DNA from: Candidatus Eiseniibacteriota bacterium
GTDB lineage: Bacteria > Joyebacterota > Joyebacteria > Joyebacterales > Joyebacteraceae
Assembly (NCBI GenBank): GCA_030638405.1
Contig: DAOWER010000246.1
Span: 1 to 19,184 of the forward strand
Reading direction: 5' to 3'
Length of the DNA stretch: 19,184 nucleotides
Shown: positions 6,938-13,883 of the stretch, piece after piece
How positions within the stretch are numbered: position 1 is the first letter of the stretch
Layout: the number at the start of each line of letters is the position of its first letter
Position numbers and translations under genes: made by a program
Notes under the pieces: model-generated
What the model saw: the letters and a program-made list of their open reading frames with translations, nothing else
Told to the model about the DNA's origin: nothing
Database searches by the model: none

Positions 6938-7489
6938 ATGAAGATTCGCACGAAGGCCCGTGTCATGGATGTGGACGACGTCAGAAGGGCCATCACAAGG
7001 ATCGCACACGAGATACTGGAGCGAAACGGGGGCGTGGACGCTCTTGCCGTCGTCGGGATCCAGACGCGAGGCGCCTTCCTTGCCAGGAGAATCGCGGACG
7101 AAATACAGGGCATCGAAGGCGTCGCCGTGCCCGTGGGGATACTCGACATCACCCTCTACCGCGATGACCTTCAGACCATTGCCGATCAGCCCGTTGTCAA
7201 CGAGAGCGCCATCCCGTTCGACATCCAGGGCAAGGTGCTGATTCTCGTCGACGACGTGCTGTACACCGGGCGGACCGTGCGGGCCGCTCTGGATGAGATC
7301 ATTGACTTCGGACGGCCGAAGTCCGTCCAGCTCGCCGTCGTCGTCGACCGCGGGCACCGCGAACTGCCCATCAGGGCCGACTACGTGGGCAAGAACGTCC
7401 CGACGTCGGACAGCGAGACCGTGGCTGTCTGCATCGCCGAGAAGGACGGCGCGGACGAGGTGCTGATCCAGACGGTGGAAATGTCCTGA
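6938..7489 (+). CDS. pyrR: PyrR: bifunctional pyrimidine regulator / uracil phosphoribosyltransferase
   Basis: PyrR binds pyr mRNA in response to UMP/UTP and usually also converts uracil and PRPP to UMP. The 183 residues match the family length. Motifs: a conserved N-terminal region with RRAITRIAHEILERN and VGIQTRGAFLARRI, the LDITLYRDDL segment (69-78), the PRPP-binding motif VLILVDDVLYTGRT (100-113), VVVDRGHRELPIRADYVGKNVPT (135-156) with the RGHRELP loop, and a VEMS ending. No pyrimidine biosynthetic gene follows; the next gene is a TPR lipoprotein 45 nt downstream or more, so it is a detached regulator. Its own promoter and a short SD-covering leader hairpin suggest autoregulation at translation, which is inference. 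Confidence 0.93.
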   Translation: MKIRTKARVMDVDDVRRAITRIAHEILERNGGVDALAVVGIQTRGAFLARRIADEIQGIEGVAVPVGILDITLYRDDLQTIADQPVVNESAIPFDIQGKVLILVDDVLYTGRTVRAALDEIIDFGRPKSVQLAVVVDRGHRELPIRADYVGKNVPTSDSETVAVCIAEKDGADEVLIQTVEMS

Positions 7490-7534
7490 GACGCGCCGAC
7501 TCGCCCCGGAGACAGACCGTGCTTCCAGGGGTCG

Positions 7535-9253
7535 ATGTCGGAAGGAGCTGTCGGAACGGTGCCTAAGAGATGTCTCACTGTCCTTCTGCTGGTCACTGTG
7601 CTGAGTCTCCCCGCGGGATGTGTGTACTACAACACGTTCTACCACGCACAGGCCGCCGCGCGTGAGGCCGAGCTTCTGCGCGAGGCCAGGGCGCCGGATA
7701 AGCCCCCCGGACCCACGGAGAGGGAACTCCTCGAGCGCGTGATTGAGAAGTGCGGTCGCGTGCTCCAGCTTCACCCCGAATCGAACTGGTCCGACGATGC
7801 GCTTCTTCTGCTCGGTACCACGCACTACCACCAGGAACGCTACGAGAGCGCCGAGCAGCGTCTGACCGAGTTTCTGTCGCTCCACCCCGACAGCGAGCTT
7901 CTGCCGGAAGCCGAGTACATGCTCGCCTCTGTGCTGCTCGAGCGCGGCAACCCCATCTCTGCCGAGACCTATCTGCTGGGGCTGGCGGAGGCGTCGCCGC
8001 CGCACCCGCTCTCCGACGACGCTCTGGCTCTCATCGGGAGAGCGAGGCACGCCAGAAAGCAGTACGCCGAGGCGGCGGAGGCCTACGAGGAGGCTCTGGA
8101 GCGCTTCCCCCGGAGTGACCGCCGCGCGGAGATACGATTCCTGAGCGCCGAGAATTACGAGGAGGCCGGCGACCTCGATGCCGCGGCCCAGCAGTACGCC
8201 CTCGTGCCGAGTGAGCGCGGGGCCAGAAAGCTGGCGTTCGAGGCGAGGATTCGGCTCGCGGAGGTCGACCTGATGCGTGGGCGTTTCGAGGAGGCCCTGG
8301 AGGTCCTCGACGACCTTGAGGGACGGACCGACGACAGAGACGAGCTCGACCGCGTCCTCCTTCTTACGGGGAGCGCGCTCGAGGCCACGGGCGCCGTGGA
8401 CGACGCGATCGCCACGTACGAGGGCATATCGGCGTCGCACAAGAAGTCGGAAGCCTCAGCGGAAGCCCACTACAGGATCGGGCTTCTGCTCCGCGACCAC
8501 TACGAGCTTCTGGACGAGGCCACCGAGTCCTTCAGGACGGCGAAGGACGAAGCTCCCCGGAGCGACGTGGCGGGACTGGCCACGGAGGCGGTGAACGACA
8601 TCGACAGGCTCGTGGGTTTCCTCGCGACGATAGCGGGGCCCGAGGACGAGGGCGAGGAGGAGCGGGTCGAGGGAGCGGATGAACGCACGGCGGGTCAGGG
8701 GGACACGGTGGAGCAGGTCGCGATACCGGCCGGGGCCATCGATGATACGACCCTGCACGTTACGCTCCTCCCGTCGCTCGACCAGAGTACCGACGAAGCG
8801 GGCACCCCCGGTTCGCGGCCCTCCGCGACGGACACGAGCGGGATCGAACTCGCCCCGGTCGCCGCGGACACGACCGGCATTGAGGCTGTCGCGGACGCCG
8901 CGGACACGACCGGCGTCGAGGCTGTCGCGGTCGCCGCGGACACGACCGGCGTCGAGGAAGCGGAGGACGAGGTCGCCGTCGCCAGATTCCGGGCCGCCGA
9001 GGTCTACCTGTTCCGCTTCGACGACGCCGGGCGGGCGTTGACCTACTACGAGTCCGTTATCGAGCACCATCCCGAGAGTTCGCTCGCTCCCAAGGCGGCA
9101 CTGGCCATCGCATGGATCCTGGAAACAAGGTGGGACGACTCGTCGGCCGCGCGAGCGGCGTACAAGTCGGTCCTCGTTGACTATCCCGATTCGGATTTCT
9201 CCGCGGCGGCGGCCGAGGGTATCTGGCGCCTGGGCGGGGCCGGTTCGGACTGA
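7535..9253 (+). CDS. TPR-repeat lipoprotein with internal 12-residue tandem repeats
   Basis: A predicted outer-membrane or periplasmic lipoprotein of 572 residues. A hydrophobic signal segment ends in the lipobox LPAGC (Cys29), followed by VYYNTFYHAQAA, a start typical of FCB-group TPR lipoproteins. Several TPR or tol-pal-like repeats fill about 75-345 (for example DALLLLGTTHYHQERYESAE, DALALIGRARHARKQYAEAA, RFLSAENYEEAGDLDAAAQ, AHYRIGLLLRDHYELLDEAT). An acidic, Pro/Thr-rich linker (about 365-480) contains four 12-residue repeats. Further TPRs close the protein (FRAAEVYLFRFDDAGRALTY; ALAIAWILETRWDDSSAA). Such proteins usually scaffold envelope assemblies; no specific function can be given. 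GTG 7559 is a credible alternative start: it gives a shorter MPKR signal peptide and AAGGAG lies at 7542-7547. Confidence 0.85.
   Translation: MSEGAVGTVPKRCLTVLLLVTVLSLPAGCVYYNTFYHAQAAAREAELLREARAPDKPPGPTERELLERVIEKCGRVLQLHPESNWSDDALLLLGTTHYHQERYESAEQRLTEFLSLHPDSELLPEAEYMLASVLLERGNPISAETYLLGLAEASPPHPLSDDALALIGRARHARKQYAEAAEAYEEALERFPRSDRRAEIRFLSAENYEEAGDLDAAAQQYALVPSERGARKLAFEARIRLAEVDLMRGRFEEALEVLDDLEGRTDDRDELDRVLLLTGSALEATGAVDDAIATYEGISASHKKSEASAEAHYRIGLLLRDHYELLDEATESFRTAKDEAPRSDVAGLATEAVNDIDRLVGFLATIAGPEDEGEEERVEGADERTAGQGDTVEQVAIPAGAIDDTTLHVTLLPSLDQSTDEAGTPGSRPSATDTSGIELAPVAADTTGIEAVADAADTTGVEAVAVAADTTGVEEAEDEVAVARFRAAEVYLFRFDDAGRALTYYESVIEHHPESSLAPKAALAIAWILETRWDDSSAARAAYKSVLVDYPDSDFSAAAAEGIWRLGGAGSD
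8825..8968 (+). repeat. Four in-frame 36-bp tandem repeats (12 codons each)
   Basis: Units are 8825-8860, 8861-8896, 8897-8932 and 8933-8968, encoding ATDTSGIELAPV, AADTTGIEAVAD, AADTTGVEAVAV and AADTTGVEEAED. Units 2 and 3 are nearly identical at the DNA level over all 36 bases; units 1 and 4 have diverged. The repeats code for a disordered acidic linker between two TPR blocks. The pattern indicates recent duplication and possible length variation. Confidence 0.9.
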
Positions 9254-9254
9254 C

Positions 9255-9273
9255 GCCGGCCTTCCCGGCCGGC
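9255..9273 (+). terminator. Weak terminator-like hairpin after the TPR lipoprotein
   Basis: GCCGGCC (9255-9261) pairs perfectly with GGCCGGC (9267-9273) around TTCCC, directly at the end of the reading frame. Only CGGTTCT follows, so there is no real U tract. It sits between an envelope lipoprotein and the glmM-glmS pair and may end or insulate the upstream message. Confidence 0.4.
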
Positions 9274-9318
9274 CGGTTCTCGAGGAAAGCAACGGGTGAA
9301 CCACCAGGGAGACCGCGA

Positions 9319-10728
9319 GTGCTGATTCGAAGTGTGTCAGGAGTTCGTGGACTGACCGCCGGAGAGGTCACGCCGGACCTGGCGCGCCTGTACGGCGGGG
9401 CGTTCGCGGCCCGAACTCCCGGTGAGATCGCCGTGGGCTGGGATTCCAGGACCGGCGGCGAGATCCTGAAGAACGCCGTCGCGGCCGGAATCGTCGAGGC
9501 GGGCGGGCGCGTGCTCGATGTCGGCATGGTCCCCACACCGACGGTGGGCGTCGCCGTGAAGCGGCATCGGCTCGCGGGCGGCGTGGTGGTCACAGCCAGC
9601 CACAACCCGGAGGAGTACAATGGGCTGAAGTTCTTCTCCCGGCGGGGGGTCTTCCTCGACGGCGAGGAGGTCGCCGGGCTTTTCGACGCCGTCGACGCCG
9701 CGGCCGACGCACAGGCCCACGCCCCGCGCGGCGTCCCGGGACCCCGTGACGCTCCGGGGCCCGAAGGCGTCCCCGAGTGCGGCGTTGCCGGCGTGCGCCT
9801 GCTGGACGACGCCGTGGGGGAACACCTGGCCCTGGTTCTCGCCTCGCGGTTCGTGAATGCGCCCGCGGTGTCTGCAGCACGACCGCGCATCGTGGTGGAC
9901 TGCGTGAACGCCGCCGGGTCGGTGATCCTGCCACGGCTGCTGCGCGAACTCGGCTGCGAAGTCGTCGAGCTCAACACCGACGCGGGCTCGGGCTTCCCGC
10001 GGGGGGCCGAGCCTACACGAGAGCACCTCGAGGCGCTGAGCCGGGTCGTCGTCGCCGAGAACGCCACGGCGGGCTTCGCCTGCGACCCCGACGCGGATCG
10101 GCTGGCCGTGGTGGACGAACGAGGCGTTCCCATCGGCGAGGAGTTCACACTGGCCATCGCCTCGCGCGTCGTCCTCGAGGCCAGTCGGGGTCCCGTCGTG
10201 GCGAACGTGTCCACCAGCCGGATGATGGACGATCTTGCGGAGGAATTCGAAGTGCCCATTCACCGGACACGGATCGGCGAGATAAACGTCGTTTCGAAGA
10301 TGGAAGAGGTGGGCGCCGTCATAGGTGGTGAAGGAAACGGGGGCGTCATACTGCCGGACGTGCACATGGGACGCGACTCCGCCACCGCGGCGGCGCTGAT
10401 TGCCTCCGGTCTGTCGGCGGCTGAGTCCGGAGCCGTGTCCGATCTCGCCGCACGCTTCACGCACTACTCCTGTGTGAAGAGGAAGCTCAGGCTGGGCTCC
10501 GCGACGCGCGAAGGCATAATCGAGGCGATGAGGAAGGCCTTCCCCGAGGGAGAGCTGGATCTCACGGATGGGGCAAAGATAGCTTGGCCCGACCGCTGGA
10601 TTCACGCTAGGATGTCCGGTACTGAACCCGTCGTCCGCGTGATAGCCGAGGCGGCACGCGAGGACGACGCCGAGAGACTCGCTGAGGAAGCCATCTCTGC
10701 CGTGACCGACGCGGCGGAAGGGGCCTGA
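9319..10728 (+). CDS. glmM: Phosphoglucosamine mutase (archaeal-type GlmM, phosphohexomutase family)
   Basis: It interconverts glucosamine 6-phosphate and glucosamine 1-phosphate on the way to UDP-GlcNAc. The protein has 469 residues. Motifs of the alpha-D-phosphohexomutase family: the phosphoserine loop VVTASHNPEEYNGLKFF with active Ser94, the metal loop DPDADRLAVVD (256-266), the sugar-binding loop GGEGNGGVILP (336-346; the GEGNGG form fits archaeal-type GlmM better than phosphomannomutase), and the phosphate-binding RMSGTEPVVRV (431-441). A Pro/Gly-rich insert (about 131-155) lies between domains 1 and 2. The start is GTG 9319 with AGGGAG at 9306-9311. glmS follows after 2 nt, and this pairing is the main reason to prefer GlmM over phosphomannomutase; dual specificity is possible. 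Confidence 0.88.
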   Translation: MLIRSVSGVRGLTAGEVTPDLARLYGGAFAARTPGEIAVGWDSRTGGEILKNAVAAGIVEAGGRVLDVGMVPTPTVGVAVKRHRLAGGVVVTASHNPEEYNGLKFFSRRGVFLDGEEVAGLFDAVDAAADAQAHAPRGVPGPRDAPGPEGVPECGVAGVRLLDDAVGEHLALVLASRFVNAPAVSAARPRIVVDCVNAAGSVILPRLLRELGCEVVELNTDAGSGFPRGAEPTREHLEALSRVVVAENATAGFACDPDADRLAVVDERGVPIGEEFTLAIASRVVLEASRGPVVANVSTSRMMDDLAEEFEVPIHRTRIGEINVVSKMEEVGAVIGGEGNGGVILPDVHMGRDSATAAALIASGLSAAESGAVSDLAARFTHYSCVKRKLRLGSATREGIIEAMRKAFPEGELDLTDGAKIAWPDRWIHARMSGTEPVVRVIAEAAREDDAERLAEEAISAVTDAAEGA

Positions 10729-10730
10729 TC

Positions 10731-12560
10731 ATGTGTGGGATCATCGGGTGTGTTACCAAAGACAGGAACATCGTCCCGGTCCTCATGGAGGGCCTCAGGC
10801 GCGTTGAGTACCGGGGTTACGACTCCGCCGGCATCGCGGTCGTGAGCGATGACGGCCTCGCCGTCAGAAGGGTGGAGGGGAAGATAGACGGGCTTGCCGC
10901 TCTTCTCGAGCAGAGTCCCGTGACCGGGCCGACCGGCATCGGGCACACGCGCTGGGCGACCCACGGCGAACCCTCGGAGGTGAACGCCCACCCTCAGACC
11001 GATGCCAGCGGCCGGCTGGCGGTCGTGCACAACGGCATCGTCGAGAACTACCGCTCCCTCCGCAGATCACTCGAGGAGGACGGCCACGTCTTCAGTTCGG
11101 AGACCGACACGGAGGTCCTGGCGCACCTCATCGGCTCCCACTACGAGGGCAATCTCGAGGCGGCGGTGCGCGCGGCCCTTGCGAAAGTGCGCGGAGCGTA
11201 CGGCATGGCCGTGATCCACGCGGATGAACCGGGCGTCCTGGTCGGCGCGCGAAACGGCAGCCCGCTGGTGCTCGGCATCGGCCGGGGGACGTACTACGTC
11301 GCCTCGGACGTCGCCGCCATCGTCAGGCACACCAGGGACGTCGTCTATCTCGACGATCTCGAAGTGGTCGTGGCGACTCCGGAGGGCTTTTCTGCGACGA
11401 CCCTTGAGGACGAACTGGTGACCAAGGACGTCGAGAAGGTCACCTGGAACATCGATACGATTGAGAAGAACGGGTTCCCTCACTTCATGCTCAAGGAGAT
11501 CTTTGAGCAGGAACGGACCGTCTGGGACGCCGTCAGGGGGCGCGTGATAGAGACCGCGGGCGACGCCTTCCTCGGCGGGCTTCGGGAACACCGTCGCAGT
11601 CTGATCTCATCGAACCGCATCATCATCATTGCCTGCGGGACGTCCTGGCACGCGGGTCTCATCGGCGAGTACATGTTCGAGGACCTCGCCCGGATCTCGG
11701 CCGAGGTCGAATACGCTTCCGAGTTTCGCTACAGGAATCCGGTCATCGGCCCCGGCGACGTGGTGATCGTCATGAGCCAGTCGGGAGAGACCATCGACAC
11801 GCTGGCGGCGATGAACGAGGCGCAGCGCAGGGGCGCGATCGTCCTCGGGGTGGTCAACGTCGTTGGGTCGACCATAGCCCGACAGAGCGACGGAGGCGTC
11901 TACACCCACGCCGGGCTCGAGATAGGAGTGGCGTCGACGAAGGCGTTCACGTCGCAGCTGATGGTACTGGCCGCCGTGGCGCTGACCATCGGCCGCGCTC
12001 GAAGCGTGTCGGTGACCGAGGGACGAGAGATCGTCCGCGCGATGCAGGCGATACCCGGCCAGATCGGGGAAATACTGGCTGGGAATGAGGCCATCAAGGA
12101 GATCGCGTCGAGGTACGCGAAGCACTCGAACTTCCTCTACCTCGGCCGTGGGTATAACTTCCCCGTCGCTCTCGAGGGCGCCCTCAAGCTAAAGGAGATC
12201 TCCTATATCCACGCGGAGGGCTACCCCGCCGCCGAGATGAAGCACGGGCCCATCGCGCTCATAGACGAGAACATGCCCGTGGTCGTCATCGCGCCCCAGG
12301 ACGCCTTCTATGAGAAGATCCTGTCGAACATGCAGGAGGTGAAAGCCAGGGGCGGCAGGATCATAGCCGTCACGTCGCAGGGCGACGACCAGGTGAAGAA
12401 GATGGCGGACGATGTCATCGAGATTCCCAGAACGATGCCGCATCTGACACCGATTCTCTCGGTGGTGCCGCTGCAGCTTCTGGCGTACCACATCGCGGTC
12501 GAACGAGGATGCCACGTCGACCAGCCGAGGAATCTCGCAAAGAGCGTAACGGTGGAGTGA
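10731..12560 (+). CDS. glmS: Glutamine-fructose-6-phosphate aminotransferase (isomerizing)
   Basis: It makes glucosamine 6-phosphate from fructose 6-phosphate and glutamine, the entry step to amino sugars. The 609 residues equal the usual length. An N-terminal class-II glutaminase domain (about 1-220) starts MCGIIGCV with Cys2 as nucleophile and contains RRVEYRGYDSAGIA, GHTRWATHGEPSEVNAHP and HNGIVENY. Two SIS domains follow: CGTSWHAGLIGEYMFED and SQSGETIDTLAAM in the first, then GRGYNFPVALEGALKLKEISY, AEGYPAAEMKHGPIALID and the C-terminal DQPRNLAKSVTVE in the second. The ATG has GGAAGGGG at 10716-10723 and lies 2 nt after the glmM stop, so the two are translated from one mRNA. The leader shows no room for a glmS ribozyme in the 2-nt gap. 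Confidence 0.97.
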   Translation: MCGIIGCVTKDRNIVPVLMEGLRRVEYRGYDSAGIAVVSDDGLAVRRVEGKIDGLAALLEQSPVTGPTGIGHTRWATHGEPSEVNAHPQTDASGRLAVVHNGIVENYRSLRRSLEEDGHVFSSETDTEVLAHLIGSHYEGNLEAAVRAALAKVRGAYGMAVIHADEPGVLVGARNGSPLVLGIGRGTYYVASDVAAIVRHTRDVVYLDDLEVVVATPEGFSATTLEDELVTKDVEKVTWNIDTIEKNGFPHFMLKEIFEQERTVWDAVRGRVIETAGDAFLGGLREHRRSLISSNRIIIIACGTSWHAGLIGEYMFEDLARISAEVEYASEFRYRNPVIGPGDVVIVMSQSGETIDTLAAMNEAQRRGAIVLGVVNVVGSTIARQSDGGVYTHAGLEIGVASTKAFTSQLMVLAAVALTIGRARSVSVTEGREIVRAMQAIPGQIGEILAGNEAIKEIASRYAKHSNFLYLGRGYNFPVALEGALKLKEISYIHAEGYPAAEMKHGPIALIDENMPVVVIAPQDAFYEKILSNMQEVKARGGRIIAVTSQGDDQVKKMADDVIEIPRTMPHLTPILSVVPLQLLAYHIAVERGCHVDQPRNLAKSVTVE

Positions 12561-12573
12561 CGCCGCAAGGCCG

Positions 12574-12628
12574 GCCGCGGTATGCCCGCGGCGCCTGCGG
12601 CGGCCCGACGGGCGATGCCGCCCGGGTT
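12574..12628 (+). other. GC-rich inverted repeats between glmS and selD
   Basis: GCCGCGG (12574-12580) pairs with CCGCGGC (12586-12592) around TATGC. A second possible stem, CGGGCG with CGCCCG around ATGC, follows at about 12609-12624. Neither has a T tract. They lie in the 81-nt glmS-selD spacer and could be a weak terminator, an mRNA processing site or leader structure of selD; the sequence does not decide this. Confidence 0.35.
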
Positions 12629-12641
12629 CATGGAGACTGCC

Positions 12642-13688
12642 ATGTCCAGGGAAGAGATATTCAAGCTGACGCAGAAGGTGCGCCGCTCCGGCTGAGCATC
12701 GAAACTGGGTCCGGAGGACCTTGCAGAGGTGCTGTCGAAGCTTCCACCCATCGTCGACCCGCGGGCGATAGTCTCGTCGGGTACCGTCGACGACGCGGGC
12801 GTGTACCGCCTGAGTGACGACACCGCGCTCGTGGTGACGCTGGACTTCTTCACGCCCATCGTGGACGACGCGCGGGACTATGGCCGAATCGCGGCCGCGA
12901 ACTCGCTCTCCGACATCTACGCGATGGGAGGGACTCCGCACGTCGCTCTCAACATCGTGTGCTTCCCGGATGGAGAGCTTCCGTCCTCGGTGATGGCCGA
13001 GATACTCCTGGGGGGCCACGAGAAGGTCATGGAGGCGGGCGCGCTGGTGCTGGGCGGTCATTCGGTCAGTGACCGCGAACTCAAGTTCGGGCTCGCGGTG
13101 GTGGGCACGGTGGACCCCGGGAGGATCGTGTCGAACGCCGGCGCCCGCGTCGGGGATGTTCTGGTTCTTACGAAACCGATCGGACTCGGCGTGCTCGCCA
13201 CTGCGCTCAAGGAGGAAGAGCTTTCTCCCGAGGGCGTCGCGGTCATCACCGAACTCATGGCCACGCTGAACAGGGCGGCCTGCGAGGCGATGCTCTCGGC
13301 CGGCGCGAGCGCCGCGACTGACGTCACGGGATTCGGTCTGGTCGGACACGCCAGCGAAATGGCGGACGCGAGCGGGGTGACACTGGAGATCGCCGTCCCT
13401 GACGTGCCGCTCATCGAGGGCGCCCTTTCGGCTATCGAGAAGGGGCTGGCACCCGGAGGCCTGTTCTCGAACCAGCACTACTACAGCGCGTTCGTCGAGT
13501 CCCGAACTCGAGCCGACGGGCGCACGGTGGAACTGATGTATGACCCGCAGACCTCGGGTGGGCTCCTGGTTGCTCTCCCCGAAGGCAGCCTCGGCGCGTT
13601 CGATGGTGCGTTGAGCGCGCGAGGTGGGGAGAGCTGGGTCATCGGACGCGTCGTCGAGAGGGGAGACCGCGCCGTGGTCCTGACGTAG
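12642..13688 (+). CDS. selD: Selenide, water dikinase (selenophosphate synthetase), selenocysteine-containing
   Basis: It makes selenophosphate from selenide and ATP, the selenium donor for selenocysteine synthesis and other selenium uses. An in-frame TGA at 12693-12695 must be read as selenocysteine: with it the protein has 348 residues, the family's normal length. Sec18 in RRSGUASK takes the place of the catalytic Cys17 of the E. coli GCGCK motif, and the conserved lysine remains as Lys21. Downstream motifs confirm SelD: SSGTVDDAGVYRL (46-58), TLDFFTPIVDD (67-77), RIAAANSLSDIYAMGG (82-97, Asn87 and Asp91), LGGHSV, TKPIGLGVL, TDVTGFGLVGH and DPQTSGGLL. The ATG at 12642 has GGAG at 12632-12635; ATG 12630 is in frame as an alternative. 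A caller that stops at TGA would start at GTG 12729 and lose the active site. The tRNA-Sec gene follows at once. Confidence 0.95.
12693..12695 (+). other. Selenocysteine codon (TGA) in selD
   Basis: TGA in frame at codon 18 of selD. The coding signal and the conserved SelD pattern run through it on both sides, it aligns with the known catalytic Cys, and a tRNA-Sec gene lies about 1 kb downstream. Confidence 0.93.
12705..12726 (+). promoter_or_regulatory. SECIS-like hairpin in the selD coding region
   Basis: GGTCC (12708-12712) pairs with GGACC (12716-12720) around a 3-nt loop GGA; CTG (12705-12707) and CAG (12724-12726) can extend the stem past a 3-nt bulge. There are 17 nt between the TGA and the loop, within the 16-37 nt usual for bacterial SECIS elements, and the loop begins with G as bacterial SECIS models require. 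It would recruit SelB to decode the TGA. Confidence 0.7.
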
Positions 13689-13736
13689 GGGCCGCGGGGT
13701 TCGCCTCCATGATGGGTTCGGGAAGCTCGTTCAGGT

Positions 13737-13834
13737 GGGAGTGGATAGGTCCTGGTGGGCCTCGAGGGCTTCAAACCCTTTGTCTGGCGGCTGACCCCGT
13801 CCGGGGTGGGTTCGATTCCCACACATTCCCGCCA
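13737..13834 (+). tRNA. selC: Selenocysteine tRNA, anticodon TCA
   Basis: A 98-nt tRNA gene with an encoded CCA (13832-13834) and discriminator G (13831). The acceptor pairs 13737-13743 with 13824-13830 (7 bp, one G-U); the eighth position, where bacterial tRNA-Sec normally pairs, is G13744 against A13823. The D arm has the tRNA-Sec-typical 6-bp stem (13747-13752 with 13757-13762) and a 4-nt loop TGGT. The anticodon arm is 13764-13768 with 13776-13780, with loop CTTCAAA and anticodon TCA at 13771-13773. A long variable arm (13781-13805) folds as CTGG/CCGG plus CGG/CCG. The T arm is 13806-13810 with 13818-13822, loop TTCGATT. The gene starts 48 nt after selD, and no clear promoter is seen, so co-transcription with selD and processing is likely. 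Confidence 0.95.
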
Positions 13835-13883
13835 GCTTCTGTTCGATGGCCGCGGTCCGATTCTTCCGGAAGGGACACGTATC

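Noticed and set aside
6902..8440. 512-codon minus-strand frame opposite pyrR and the TPR lipoprotein
   Set aside because: Shadow of two plus-strand genes with clear family motifs; low-complexity composition, no domain seen.
8825..8968. CRISPR array
   Set aside because: The 36-bp units are directly adjacent without spacers and lie in frame within a coding gene.
10729..10730. glmS ribozyme or glmS leader riboswitch
   Set aside because: Only 2 nt separate glmM and glmS, so there is no leader in which such an element could fit.
12693..12695. TGA in selD as a nonsense mutation or pseudogene
   Set aside because: The codon aligns with the catalytic Cys of SelD, everything around is intact, a SECIS-like stem follows and tRNA-Sec is encoded next door.
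12189..13478. 429-codon minus-strand frame across glmS and selD
   Set aside because: It spans the opposite strand of two conserved genes and shows no family signature.
13755..13883. N-terminal extension of the PP-loop protein upstream of 13884
   Set aside because: These bases are most of the tRNA-Sec gene; a good ribosome-binding site and the conserved N-terminal strand begin at 13884.
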